Part shown: positions 56,525-64,000 of the stretch, one piece after another
How positions within the stretch are numbered: position 1 is the stretch's first letter
How the letters are laid out: every line of letters begins with the position of its first letter
Assembly (NCBI RefSeq): GCF_009755665.1
Contig: NZ_CP046622.1
Location: forward strand, 1,364,001-1,428,000
Length of the DNA stretch: 64,000 nt
Reading direction: 5' to 3'
From: Variovorax paradoxus
GTDB taxonomy: Bacteria > Pseudomonadota > Gammaproteobacteria > Burkholderiales > Burkholderiaceae_C
Made by a program: the position numbers and the translations under genes
The notes under the pieces: generated by a model
Database searches by the model: none
What the model was told of the DNA's origin: nothing
The model's input: only the letters and a program-made list of their open reading frames with translations

Positions 56525-57307
56525 ATGACGACGATGACGAGCGCAGAAGAAACAACCACCGCCACCCCGCCGAAGACCGCCGCCAATGCCCCCGGCAAGA
56601 CGCTGCTCAAGGTCAGCGGCCTGAAGGTCGGCTACGGCGGCATCCAGGCCGTCAAAGGCGTGGACTTCGAGGTCCACGAAGGCGAATTGGTGTCGCTCAT
56701 CGGCTCCAACGGCGCCGGCAAGACGACCACCATGAAGGCGATCACCGGCACGCTGCCGGCGGGCGCCGGCAGCATCGAGTTCCTGGGCCGCAACATCAAG
56801 GGCCGCGGGGCATGGGACCTGGTCAGCGAGGGCCTCGTGATGGTGCCCGAAGGCCGCGGCGTGTTCACGCGCATGACGATCACAGAGAACCTGCAGATCG
56901 GCGCCTACATCCGCAAGGACAAGGCCGAGATCGCCAGCGACATGGAGCGGGTGTTCGTGACCTTCCCGCGCCTGCGCGAGCGCAAGGACCAGCTCGCTGG
57001 CACCATGTCGGGCGGTGAACAGCAGATGCTGGCCATGGGCCGCGCGCTCATGGCGCGCCCCAAGGTGCTGCTGCTCGATGAGCCGACCATGGGCCTGTCG
57101 CCCATCATGTGCGACAAGATCTTCGAGGTGGTGCAGACCGTGGCCGCGCAGGGCGTGACCATTCTGCTGGTGGAGCAGAACGCCAACCGCGCGCTGCAAC
57201 TGGCTGACCGCGGCTACGTGATGGAGTCCGGGCTCATCACGATGACCGGCGACGCCAAGGAATTGCTGCGCGACCCGCGCGTGCGGGCCGCTTACCTCGG
57301 CGAATAA
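56525..57307 (+). CDS. livF: Branched-chain amino acid ABC ATPase LivF
   Basis: 260 residues. A 25-residue Thr/Ala-rich N-terminal extension precedes the ATPase: Walker A GSNGAGKTTTMKAITG, GLVMVPEGRGVFTRMTITENLQIGAY (LivF-type), signature MSGGEQQMLAMGRALM, Walker B VLLLDEPTMGLSP and VTILLVEQNANRALQLADRGYVMESG. Last gene of livHMGF. Convergent with the Bug receptor gene, 10 bp between stops. Confidence 0.95.
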   Translation: MTTMTSAEETTTATPPKTAANAPGKTLLKVSGLKVGYGGIQAVKGVDFEVHEGELVSLIGSNGAGKTTTMKAITGTLPAGAGSIEFLGRNIKGRGAWDLVSEGLVMVPEGRGVFTRMTITENLQIGAYIRKDKAEIASDMERVFVTFPRLRERKDQLAGTMSGGEQQMLAMGRALMARPKVLLLDEPTMGLSPIMCDKIFEVVQTVAAQGVTILLVEQNANRALQLADRGYVMESGLITMTGDAKELLRDPRVRAAYLGE

Positions 57308-57317
57308 ACCGCGAGGG

Positions 57318-58295
57318 TCAGTCGACCCTTGCGCCGGTGGCCTTCACCACGGCTTCGTACTTGGAGAGCTCGCTCTTCATGAACGCGGCGAACTGCTCCG
57401 GCGAGCTGGCCACCGGCTCGGCCAGCAGCGTGGCAAAACGGGTCTTCGTTTCCGGTGCATTCAGCGCCGCCACAAAGGCCTGGTTGAGCTTTGCGAGCAC
57501 GTCGTGCGGCGTGCCGGCTGGCGCAACCAGCCCCCACCACGTATCGATGGAGAAGCCCTTTAGCGTGTCGGCCACCGGCGGCACGTCGGGCATGGCACTG
57601 CTGCGCTGCAAGGTGGTGACGGCAATGGCCTTGAGCTTGCCCGAGCGGATGTTCGGCGCCGCCGTGGCAAGGTTGTCGAAGTTGAAGTCGACTTGGCCCG
57701 AAAGCAGCGCCAGCTGCGCCGGGTTGCCGCCGTTGTACGGAATGTGCAGCGCAAAGATGCCGGCCTGCTTCTTGAACAGCTCGCCCGCCAGGTGCCCGGC
57801 GCTGCCGTTGCCGCCGCTGCCGTAGTTGAGCTTGGCCGGGTTGGCCTTGGCGTAGCGGATCAGGTCGGCCACGGTGTTGATCTTCAGGCGCTGCGCCGTT
57901 TCCGCGTTCATCACCAGCACGTTGGGTACGCGCACCATCTGCGTGATGGGCGCAAAGTCGCTGGCCGCGTTGAACGGAATCTTGCTGTAGAGCCACGGAT
58001 TGACCGCATGCGTCGCGGTGGCCGCAATGCCGATGGTGAGGCCGTCAGGCGCGGCCTTGGCCACAGCGTCGGCGCCGATGTTGCCGCCCGCGCCGGGCTT
58101 GTTGTCGATGATGACCGTGCCCAGGCTGTCCTTCACGCGCTCGGCGAGGATGCGGGCCGTCACGTCGATCGGGCCGCCCGCGGCGTACGGCACCACAAGG
58201 CGAATGGGGCGCTGCTGCTGCGCTGCGGCCTGGCCGGTGGCAAGCAGTGCTGCGGCGCTCGCGAGGAGGGTGAAGAGGAAGTGTCTCGTTTTCAT
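57318..58295 (-). CDS. Bug family (TctC) periplasmic solute-binding protein
   Basis: 325 residues. Signal peptide ending about ATGQAAAQ, then Bug motifs RPIRLVVPYAAGGPIDVTARILAERV and IIDNKPGAGGNIGADAVAKAAPDG, LNYGSGGNGSAGHLAGELFK and HIPYNGGNPAQLALLSGQVDFNFDN. A second, distinct Bug paralogue of the one at 15655. It is transcribed toward liv; the flavin reductase gene lies 29 bp upstream on the same strand, so they may be an operon. Ligand unknown; orphan Bug receptors are abundant in Comamonadaceae. Confidence 0.92.
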   Translation of the reverse strand: MKTRHFLFTLLASAAALLATGQAAAQQQRPIRLVVPYAAGGPIDVTARILAERVKDSLGTVIIDNKPGAGGNIGADAVAKAAPDGLTIGIAATATHAVNPWLYSKIPFNAASDFAPITQMVRVPNVLVMNAETAQRLKINTVADLIRYAKANPAKLNYGSGGNGSAGHLAGELFKKQAGIFALHIPYNGGNPAQLALLSGQVDFNFDNLATAAPNIRSGKLKAIAVTTLQRSSAMPDVPPVADTLKGFSIDTWWGLVAPAGTPHDVLAKLNQAFVAALNAPETKTRFATLLAEPVASSPEQFAAFMKSELSKYEAVVKATGARVD

Positions 58296-58324
58296 TTTTC
58301 TGTGGTCCAAGAGAGGCAGGCCGA

Positions 58325-59389
58325 TCAGGGCAGCGCCTTGTCGGCCTCGGTGGTGAACGCGTCGGCAAAGAACTCTTCTTCGGGCAGGCCGGCCAGCGCC
58401 ACGTAGTCGTGCTTCGCCGAATCGACCACGATCGGCGCGCCGCAGGCGTACACCTGGTGGCCCGAAAGGTCGGCAAAGTCTTCCAGCACCGCGCGGTGGA
58501 CAAAGCCCGTGCGGCCAGTCCAGTTGTCTTCGGGCGTGGCGTTGGAGACGACCGGCACGTAGCGCAGGTTCGGCATCCCCGCGAGTTGCTCGTGCACCCA
58601 GGCGTCCATGTACAGGTCTTCGGGCCGGCGGCCGCCCCAATAGAGCGCGGCCGGCCGGTCGATGCCCTTGAACTTCATGTGTTCGAGCAGTGCCTTGATG
58701 GGCGCAAAGCCCGTGCCGGAAGCCAGCAGGATCATCGGCTTGCTGGAGTCTTCACGCAGGAAGAAGCTGCCGTAAGGGCCTTCGATGCGAAGGATTTCCT
58801 TCTCCTTCATCACGCCGAACACGTGATCGGTGAACTTGCCGCCCGGCAAATGCCGCAGGTGCAGTTCGATGCCCGTGGCCGGCTCGCCGAGCGTGTGCGG
58901 CGCATTCGCCATCGAATAGCTGCGGCGTGCGCCGTCGCGCAAGATGAATTCCACATACTGGCCGGCATGAAACTGCAGCGGCTCGCCCGCCGGCAGCTGC
59001 AGGCGCAGCTTCATCACGTCGTGCGACAGGCGCGTGAGCGCCAGTACCCGCACGGGCATCTTGCGGATCGGAAAGGCCCCGGCTTCCGTGACCTGGCGCG
59101 ATTCGAGCACCACGTCGGTCTTGGCATGGGCGCAGCAGGTGAGCACGAAGCCCGCCAGCTGCTCCTCGGCGCTCAGGGCCTTGCTCTGGTGCGGACCCAG
59201 CTCCACCTCGCCCGAGAGCTTCTTGCACTTGCAAGAGCCGCAGGCGCCGTCCTTGCAGCCATAGGGGAGGCCAATGCCCTGCCGGATGCCGGCCGCGAGA
59301 ATGGTTTCGTCGCCATGCACCACGAAATGACGCCCGCTGGGCTCGACGGTGATGGAAAAGCCCGCGTCATGCGGCGCTGCAACAGTCAT
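58325..59389 (-). CDS. 2Fe-2S ferredoxin/flavin reductase (CDP-6-deoxy-glucoseen reductase-like)
   Basis: 354 residues. N-terminal plant-type ferredoxin domain with the cluster cysteines in GCKDGACGSCKCKKL (about 44-58) and TCCAHA (about 84-89). FNR-type FAD domain (RRSYSMANAPHTLG) and NAD domain (ILLASGTGFAPIKALLEHM, YACGAPIVVDSAKHDYVALAGL) follow. This is the layout of CDP-6-deoxy-delta-3,4-glucoseen reductase (AscD/RfbI) and of oxygenase reductases. No deoxysugar genes are nearby, so an electron-transfer role for an unknown oxygenase or reductase is as likely. Confidence 0.88.
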   Translation of the reverse strand: MTVAAPHDAGFSITVEPSGRHFVVHGDETILAAGIRQGIGLPYGCKDGACGSCKCKKLSGEVELGPHQSKALSAEEQLAGFVLTCCAHAKTDVVLESRQVTEAGAFPIRKMPVRVLALTRLSHDVMKLRLQLPAGEPLQFHAGQYVEFILRDGARRSYSMANAPHTLGEPATGIELHLRHLPGGKFTDHVFGVMKEKEILRIEGPYGSFFLREDSSKPMILLASGTGFAPIKALLEHMKFKGIDRPAALYWGGRRPEDLYMDAWVHEQLAGMPNLRYVPVVSNATPEDNWTGRTGFVHRAVLEDFADLSGHQVYACGAPIVVDSAKHDYVALAGLPEEEFFADAFTTEADKALP

Positions 59390-59452
59390 CGGTATTCTTC
59401 GGCTTGTTTCAGCCTGGAGCAGAAAAGAGAAAAAGGGAAAGGAACCCGGATT

Positions 59453-60385
59453 TTGCCTTCAATCAATAGCCCTTCCGGCGCGCTGCCGGCGCGCTTTCGC
59501 CGCGAACGCCTGCTCATCGTCGGTTGCGGAGACGTCGGCCAGCGCGTGGCCCGCGATCTGCGCGGCCGCATGCAGCTGGTGGCGCTCACTTCATCGGCCG
59601 AGCGGGTGCAGGCGTTGCGGGCGGCCGGCGTCCGTCCGCTCGTGGGCAATCTCGACGACCCGGCCACGCTTCGCCGCCTGGCCGGCGTGGCCACCCGCGT
59701 GCTGCATCTGGCCCCGCCCGCACGCGACGGCGGCGCCGCCTGGTGGCGCGACCAGCGCACCACCGCCCTGGCGCGTGCACTGCGGCTGCGTTCTGCACCG
59801 CTCGCATTCGTCTATGGCTCCACCAGCGGCGTTTACGGCGACTGCGGCGGTGCGCGCGTGAGCGAAACACGCACGGTGCGGCCCGATACGCCCCGTGCCC
59901 ACCGCCGCGTGGACGCCGAGCGCGCCGTGCGCTGGCTCGGCCGCAGCGCGGGCGTGCGCGCGAGCATCCTGCGCATTCCGGGCATCTACGCGCCCGACAG
60001 GGAGGGCGGCACACCGCGCCAGCGGCTGCAGCGCGGCACGCCCGTGCTGCGGCGCGAGGACGACGTGTTCACCAGCCACATTCACGCCGACGATCTTGCG
60101 CGCGCCTGCGTGGCGGCGCTGTTCCGGGGCCGGCCGCAACGCATCGTGCACGCCGCCGACGACACCGAGCTGCGCATGGGCGACTACATCGACCTGGCTG
60201 CGGACATGTACGGCATGCCCCGCCCGCCGCGCGTGGCGCGCGACGAAGCCGAGCGCCAGTTGCCGCTGCAATTGCTGAGTTTCATGGGGGAATCGCGCCG
60301 GCTCGACAACACCCGGCTCAAGCGCGAACTGCGCGTGCGGCTTGCGCACCCGACGGTGCATACAGGGCTGCGCGAGGCGGCCTGA
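59453..60385 (+). CDS. NAD-dependent epimerase/dehydratase-like SDR (YeeZ-like)
   Basis: 310 residues. Extended SDR fold: LLIVGCGDVGQRVARDLRGRMQLVALTSSAERVQALR (Rossmann; about 20-56), LDDPATLRRLAG, FVYGSTSGVYGDCGGARVSE with Thr/Ser-Tyr region, ILRIPGIYAPDREGG, HIHADDLARACVAAL. The Lys of YxxxK is not obvious (RVDAERAVRW), which is common in YeeZ proteins. TTG at 59453 is taken as start because no ATG lies before the Rossmann strand; GGGAAAGGAA is upstream. Substrate unknown. Confidence 0.82.
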   Translation: MPSINSPSGALPARFRRERLLIVGCGDVGQRVARDLRGRMQLVALTSSAERVQALRAAGVRPLVGNLDDPATLRRLAGVATRVLHLAPPARDGGAAWWRDQRTTALARALRLRSAPLAFVYGSTSGVYGDCGGARVSETRTVRPDTPRAHRRVDAERAVRWLGRSAGVRASILRIPGIYAPDREGGTPRQRLQRGTPVLRREDDVFTSHIHADDLARACVAALFRGRPQRIVHAADDTELRMGDYIDLAADMYGMPRPPRVARDEAERQLPLQLLSFMGESRRLDNTRLKRELRVRLAHPTVHTGLREAA

Positions 60386-60401
60386 ATGCGCGTCAAAAAT
60401 A

Positions 60402-60486
60402 TGGTGCCCGGGGCCGGAATCGAACCGGCACACCTTTCGGTGGGGGATTTTGAGTCCCCTGCGTCTACCAATTTCACCACCCGGGC
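60402..60486 (-). tRNA. tRNA-Leu (CAA)
   Basis: 85 nt including an encoded CCA. Acceptor GCCCGGG pairs with CCCGGGC, discriminator A. Anticodon stem GGGGA/TCCCC with loop CTCAAAA gives anticodon CAA, which reads TTG leucine codons. A long variable arm (CACCGAAAGGTG) and the T arm GCCGGTTCGATTCCGGC are normal for class II tRNA-Leu. Confidence 0.95.
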
Positions 60487-60527
60487 ACATCCGGAAGGAA
60501 GCCCAAAATTATGGCACAGTGGCTGCC

Positions 60528-61430
60528 ATGAATTATCCGACGATCGAAGACGCCATCGGCAAGACCCCCCTGGTGGCACTGCAACGCATCGATGCCGCCG
60601 AAAACGCCAAGCGCGGCAACGTGATCCTCGGCAAGCTGGAAGGCAACAATCCCGCCGGTTCGGTCAAAGACCGGCCCGCGCTCTCGATGATCAAGCGCGC
60701 CGAGGAGCGCGGTGAAATCAAGCCTGGCGACACGCTGATCGAAGCCACTTCGGGCAACACCGGTATTGCGCTGGCCATGGCCGCCGCCATCAAGGGCTAC
60801 CGCATGGTGCTGATCATGCCGGAGGACTTGTCCGTGGAACGCGCCCAGACCATGAAGGCTTTTGGCGCCGAACTGGTGCTCACGCCCAAGAGCGGCGGCA
60901 TGGAATACGCGCGAGACCTCGCCGAGCAGATGGTGGCGCAGGGCAAGGGCAGGGTGCTCGACCAGTTCGCCAACGCCGACAACCCGCGCATCCACTACGA
61001 GACGACCGGCCCCGAGATCTGGGCCGACACCAAGGGCAAGATCACGCATTTCGTGAGCGCCATGGGCACCACCGGCACCATCACCGGCGTTTCGCGCTTC
61101 CTCAAGGAAAAGAACTCCGCGGTGCGCATCATCGGTGCGCAGCCGGCCGAGGGCTCGCGCATTCCGGGCATTCGCAAATGGCCGGCCGAATACCTGCCCA
61201 AGATCTACGACGCGAGCCGGGTCGACGAAGAAATCAGCGTGAGCCAGGACAACGCCGAAGAAATGTGCCGGCGCCTCGCGCGCGAAGAGGGCATCTTCGG
61301 TGGCATTTCCGCGGCCGGTGCGCTGTGGGTGGCGCTCGAGGTTGCAAAGACGGTCGAAAACGCCACCATCGTGTTCGTCGTGTGCGACCGCGGCGACCGT
61401 TATCTTTCGACCGGCGTATTCCCCGCCTGA
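60528..61430 (+). CDS. cysM: Cysteine synthase B
   Basis: 300 residues. PLP-Lys47 in NPAGSVKDRPA, substrate loop EATSGNTGIALA (about 73-84), phosphate loop SAMGTTGTITG (about 178-188), and ISAAGALWVALEVA. The version IEDAIGKTPLVALQRI and length match CysM rather than CysK. It makes cysteine from O-acetylserine (or O-phosphoserine) with sulfide or thiosulfate. ATG at 60528, 42 bp after the tRNA gene's 5' end on the other strand. A Nudix and a TusA-like gene follow and form one unit. Confidence 0.95.
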   Translation: MNYPTIEDAIGKTPLVALQRIDAAENAKRGNVILGKLEGNNPAGSVKDRPALSMIKRAEERGEIKPGDTLIEATSGNTGIALAMAAAIKGYRMVLIMPEDLSVERAQTMKAFGAELVLTPKSGGMEYARDLAEQMVAQGKGRVLDQFANADNPRIHYETTGPEIWADTKGKITHFVSAMGTTGTITGVSRFLKEKNSAVRIIGAQPAEGSRIPGIRKWPAEYLPKIYDASRVDEEISVSQDNAEEMCRRLAREEGIFGGISAAGALWVALEVAKTVENATIVFVVCDRGDRYLSTGVFPA

Positions 61431-61439
61431 CAGAAGTCC

Positions 61440-62018
61440 ATGCCCCATCCCAAGTTCTGCCAGGCCTGCGCCACGCCGCTCGAATGGATCGCGCTGATGG
61501 AAGACGGCGGCGCCAAGGAGCGCCTGCGCTGCCCCAACTGCGGCCACACCCACTGGAACAACCCCACGCCCGTGCTCGCGGCCATCGTCGAATACCGCGG
61601 CCAGGTGCTTCTGGCGCGAAACGCCGCCTGGCCGGTGAAGATGTACGCGCTGATCACCGGCTTCATGGAGGCCGGCGAAACGCCTGAAGAAGGCATTGCG
61701 CGCGAGGTGAAGGAAGAAACCAACCTCGACGTGAGCGCAACCAAGCTCGTGGGCGCGTACGACTTCCAGCGCATGAACCAGATCATCATCGCGTACCACG
61801 TCGTGGCCGACGGCGAGGTGAGGCTCTCGCCCGAACTGCTGGACTATCGCCTCTACGACTTGCCCGATCTCAAGTGCTGGCCCGCCGGCACCGGCTATGC
61901 GCTGGCCGACTGGCTGCGCACCCGGGGGCACGAGCCGGTTTTCTTCACCGCGGCGGAAAACGAAGAGCGGCGGCGCGGCCTGAACTTGCCGCCCGAGGAG
62001 CCGAAGCATGCAAATTGA
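61440..62018 (+). CDS. NUDIX hydrolase with N-terminal zinc ribbon
   Basis: 192 residues. Zinc ribbon CxxC (7-10) and CxxC (31-34), then the Nudix domain with the box GFMEAGETPEEGIAREVKEETNL at 74-96 (Gly of EExGU replaced by Asn). The zinc ribbon plus Nudix layout resembles NudC/NADH pyrophosphatase-like enzymes, but the NudC SQPWPFPxS motif is missing, so the substrate is uncertain. It starts 9 bp after cysM and overlaps the tusA-like gene by 11 bp. Confidence 0.9.
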   Translation: MPHPKFCQACATPLEWIALMEDGGAKERLRCPNCGHTHWNNPTPVLAAIVEYRGQVLLARNAAWPVKMYALITGFMEAGETPEEGIAREVKEETNLDVSATKLVGAYDFQRMNQIIIAYHVVADGEVRLSPELLDYRLYDLPDLKCWPAGTGYALADWLRTRGHEPVFFTAAENEERRRGLNLPPEEPKHAN

Positions 62019-62235
62019 TCGCGAACTCGACACGCGGGGCCTGAACTGCCCGCTGCCCATTCTCAAGGCGAAGAAATCGCTCAACGACATGGCCAGCGGC
62101 CAGTTGTTGAAGGTGGTGTCGACCGACCCCGGCTCGTTGCGCGACTTTCAGGCCTTTTCGCGGCAGACCGGCAATGAACTGGTCGAGCAGCAGACCGTCG
62201 GCAGCGATTTCATCCACGTGCTGAAGCGGCGCTGA
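62008..62235 (+). CDS. TusA/SirA-family sulfurtransferase-like protein
   Basis: 75 residues. The TusA fold with the Cys14-Pro15 motif (DTRGLNCPLPILKAKKSL) that carries persulfide sulfur. It ends with FIHVLKRR. It overlaps the Nudix gene by 11 bp, and the preceding cysM makes a sulfur-metabolism unit likely. TusA proper transfers sulfur in tRNA thiolation; paralogues serve in other sulfur trafficking. Confidence 0.92.
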   Translation: MQIDRELDTRGLNCPLPILKAKKSLNDMASGQLLKVVSTDPGSLRDFQAFSRQTGNELVEQQTVGSDFIHVLKRR

Positions 62236-62261
62236 GCAGCAAAAAGCCGACCGGCAAAAGA

Positions 62262-62288
62262 AAAGGGCCCCGTGGGGCCCTTTCGTCT
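62262..62288. terminator. Bidirectional terminator between tusA-like gene and galU
   Basis: AAAGGGCCCC/GGGGCCCTTT, 10-bp stem with a very short loop, T-rich on both sides. It is 26 bp after the tusA-like stop and 2 bp before the galU stop. Confidence 0.88.
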
Positions 62289-62289
62289 T

Positions 62290-63180
62290 TCAGAGCTCCA
62301 GGCTCTTCAGGTATTCGCGGAACTGCCCGCCCACCTCCGGGTGCGCCAGCGCAAGCTCCACCGAAGCCTGCAGAAAGCCTTCCTTGCTGCCGCAGTCGTA
62401 GCGGATGCCCTTGTAGGCATAGGCGTAGACCGATTCCTTCGTCATCAGCGACGCAATGCCGTCCGTGAGCTGGATCTCGCCGCCCGCGCCCTTGGGTTGG
62501 TTGCGGATCTCGTCGAACACGCCGGGCGTGAGGATGTAGCGGCCCGCCACGCCGAGGCGCGAAGGTGCCTTGTCCGGCGACGGCTTCTCGATCATGCGGT
62601 CGACCTTCACGAGATCGTCGCCGATGGATTCGCCCGCCACGATCCCGTAGCGCTTCACGTGCTCGAGCGGCACTTCCTGCACTGCCAGCACCGAGGCGCC
62701 CAGCTTGCCGAAGGCGGCCGTCATCTGCGCGAGCACCGGTGCCCCGCCCACCGGGCCGACCATCAAGTCGTCGGCCAGCAGCACGGCAAAGGGTTCGTTG
62801 CCGACCAGGTGTTCGGCGCACAGCACTGCGTGGCCAAGGCCCAGCATGCGCGGTTGGCGCACGTAGGAGCAGGTCATGTCGTCGGGCATGACCGACCGCG
62901 CTATCTCGAGCAACGCGTGCTTGCCGCTGGCTTCGAGCTGGCTCTCGAGTTCGTACGCGGTGTCGTAGTGGTCTTCGATGGCACGTTTGTTTCGGCCAGT
63001 TACGAAAATCATGTCGCGAATGCCCGCCGCGTAGGCTTCCTCAACCGCGTACTGGATGAGTGGCTTGTCGACAACCGGCAGCATTTCCTTTGGCTGCGCC
63101 TTGGTGGCGGGCAGAAAGCGGGTGCCGAAACCTGCAACAGGAAATACGGCCTTGCGGATGCGTGTCGAGGGAGTGGGCAT
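62290..63180 (-). CDS. galU: UTP--glucose-1-phosphate uridylyltransferase
   Basis: 296 residues. GalU motifs: [40 protein letters not shown] (11-50) with the nucleotide-binding G-G-TR-L and [38 protein letters not shown]. It makes UDP-glucose for trehalose, exopolysaccharide and cell-wall precursors. Start at 63180. Gap of 107 bp to valS upstream shows nothing notable. Confidence 0.96.
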   Translation of the reverse strand: MPTPSTRIRKAVFPVAGFGTRFLPATKAQPKEMLPVVDKPLIQYAVEEAYAAGIRDMIFVTGRNKRAIEDHYDTAYELESQLEASGKHALLEIARSVMPDDMTCSYVRQPRMLGLGHAVLCAEHLVGNEPFAVLLADDLMVGPVGGAPVLAQMTAAFGKLGASVLAVQEVPLEHVKRYGIVAGESIGDDLVKVDRMIEKPSPDKAPSRLGVAGRYILTPGVFDEIRNQPKGAGGEIQLTDGIASLMTKESVYAYAYKGIRYDCGSKEGFLQASVELALAHPEVGGQFREYLKSLEL

Positions 63181-63287
63181 GGACAGATTGGGCGTCGGTT
63201 CGTTCGGTTGAGGAAAAAGGTTTTACAGCCAATGGCGACCCAAAAAGCCGCCGTTGCCATGCTAAACCCAGGCCCGATCCATGTGTG

Positions 63288-64000
63288 TCAGCCGAGGCGC
63301 CTAAGCTGTTCGCCCAAACGTTCCAGCATGGCCGTGAAGTCAGCCAGACGTTTGCGTTCCTGCTCGATCACGGCGGGCGGTGCCTTAGCTACAAAGGCCT
63401 CATTTCCCAGCTTGCTGTTCACCTTGAGGATCTCGCCCTCGATGCGAGCAATTTCCTTGCCGATGCGGGCACGTTCGGCCGCTTTGTCGATTTCCATGTG
63501 CAGGCACAGGCGTGCCGAGCCGACCACGGCCACGGGCGCCGCTTCAGCCGCCGCAGACCACGAAGCCTCGTCGTCGAAGACCTTCACTTCCTTGAGCTTG
63601 GCCAGCGCCTGCAGCACCGGCGCCGCATCGCGCAGGAAAGCCGCGCCCTCGGCATCGTCGGCCACCGCATAAAGGGGCAGGCGCACCGCGGGCGACACGT
63701 TCATTTCGCCGCGCAGGGTTCGGCAAGCATCGACCAGCGCCTTCAGCCGCGCCACGTGCGCCTCGGCCGCCTCGTCGATCTTTTCGGGCTGGCTCTTGGG
63801 ATAGGCCGCCACCATGATCGATTCGCCCTCGCGTCCGGCCACGGGCGCGACCTTTTGCCAAAGCTCTTCGGTAATGAACGGAATCACCGGATGCGCAAGC
63901 CGCAGCAGCGCTTCGAGCGTGCGGATCAGCGTGCGGCGCGTGGCGCGCTTCTGCGAATCGTCGCCGGTCTGGATCTGCACCTTGGCAATTTCCAGGTACC
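63288..64000 (-). CDS. valS: Valine--tRNA ligase, C-terminal part (partial)
   Basis: About 237 residues of the C-terminus; the 5' part is off the window. Anticodon-binding domain ([50 protein letters not shown]), then the C-terminal coiled coil with [58 protein letters not shown], which is characteristic of ValRS. It charges tRNA-Val. The catalytic HIGH and KMSKS motifs are not in the window. Confidence 0.95.
   Translation of the reverse strand, partial: YLEIAKVQIQTGDDSQKRATRRTLIRTLEALLRLAHPVIPFITEELWQKVAPVAGREGESIMVAAYPKSQPEKIDEAAEAHVARLKALVDACRTLRGEMNVSPAVRLPLYAVADDAEGAAFLRDAAPVLQALAKLKEVKVFDDEASWSAAAEAAPVAVVGSARLCLHMEIDKAAERARIGKEIARIEGEILKVNSKLGNEAFVAKAPPAVIEQERKRLADFTAMLERLGEQLRRLG

Overview
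The window looks like chromosome from a high-GC betaproteobacterium of the Comamonadaceae, most likely Variovorax or a close relative. This is a judgement from gene content, protein flavour and gene order, not from a database search. The hints are dense coding with many 1-26 bp overlaps, two Bug-type (TctC) solute receptors plus a TctBA pair, many TetR/LysR-controlled acyl-CoA and transport genes, and the order trxB / crp-like / ftsK / lolA / rarA. It is mostly ordinary chromosome: no phage, IS element, CRISPR array, rRNA or integrase was seen, and no complete previously undescribed multi-gene system was found.

Layout. 1-3.4 kb: end of a phenylacetate (paa)-type region (PaaG-like crotonase divergent from paaY and a TetR gene), then an SDR gene divergent from a second TetR gene, with two clean palindromes between them. 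3.3-7.4 kb: compact MoxR-DUF58-vWA operon preceded by a DegP-like protease gene without a PDZ domain. 7.5-12.1 kb: TatD nuclease, a secreted 11-residue-repeat protein, then three overlapping genes (DNA glycosylase, SpeE-like Rossmann protein, orphan GspE ATPase). 12.2-14.3 kb: tctBA. 14.3-20.1 kb: a long palindromic repeat, LysR regulator, Bug receptor, gamma-glutamyltransferase-like enzyme, DMT transporter and SDR. 20.1-25.3 kb: second DMT transporter, quinone oxidoreductase, single-domain response regulator, Na/Pi cotransporter. 24.4-30.3 kb: LacI-controlled ABC importer with a phosphodiesterase; a second copy of the long palindrome lies between its receptor and permease genes.

30.4-35 kb: ribF, ileS and lspA, with a REP-like element between ribF and ileS. 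35-41.6 kb: HNH protein, catalytically atypical crotonase, Tat/lipoprotein-type hydrolase, paired acyl-CoA dehydrogenases, purN, small I78-type lipoprotein, DUF1653 protein. 41.7-46.2 kb: M48 peptidase, RsmB-like methyltransferase, fatty-acid desaturase. 46.3-53.4 kb: rpmB-rpmG, trxB, Crp/Fnr regulator, ftsK, lolA, rarA. 53.6-57.3 kb: livHMGF without a receptor gene. 57.3-64 kb: Bug receptor, 2Fe-2S flavin reductase, epimerase-like SDR, tRNA-Leu(CAA), cysM, Nudix, tusA-like, galU and the 3' end of valS.

The most interesting signals are: a roughly 255-bp near-palindromic repeat present twice, one copy in a position like the E. coli malE-malF REP; an exported LEA-like 11-mer repeat protein; two enzyme homologues lacking the usual catalytic residues (a crotonase and an SDR); the overlapping glycosylase/SpeE-like/GspE trio; and several well-formed candidate operators.
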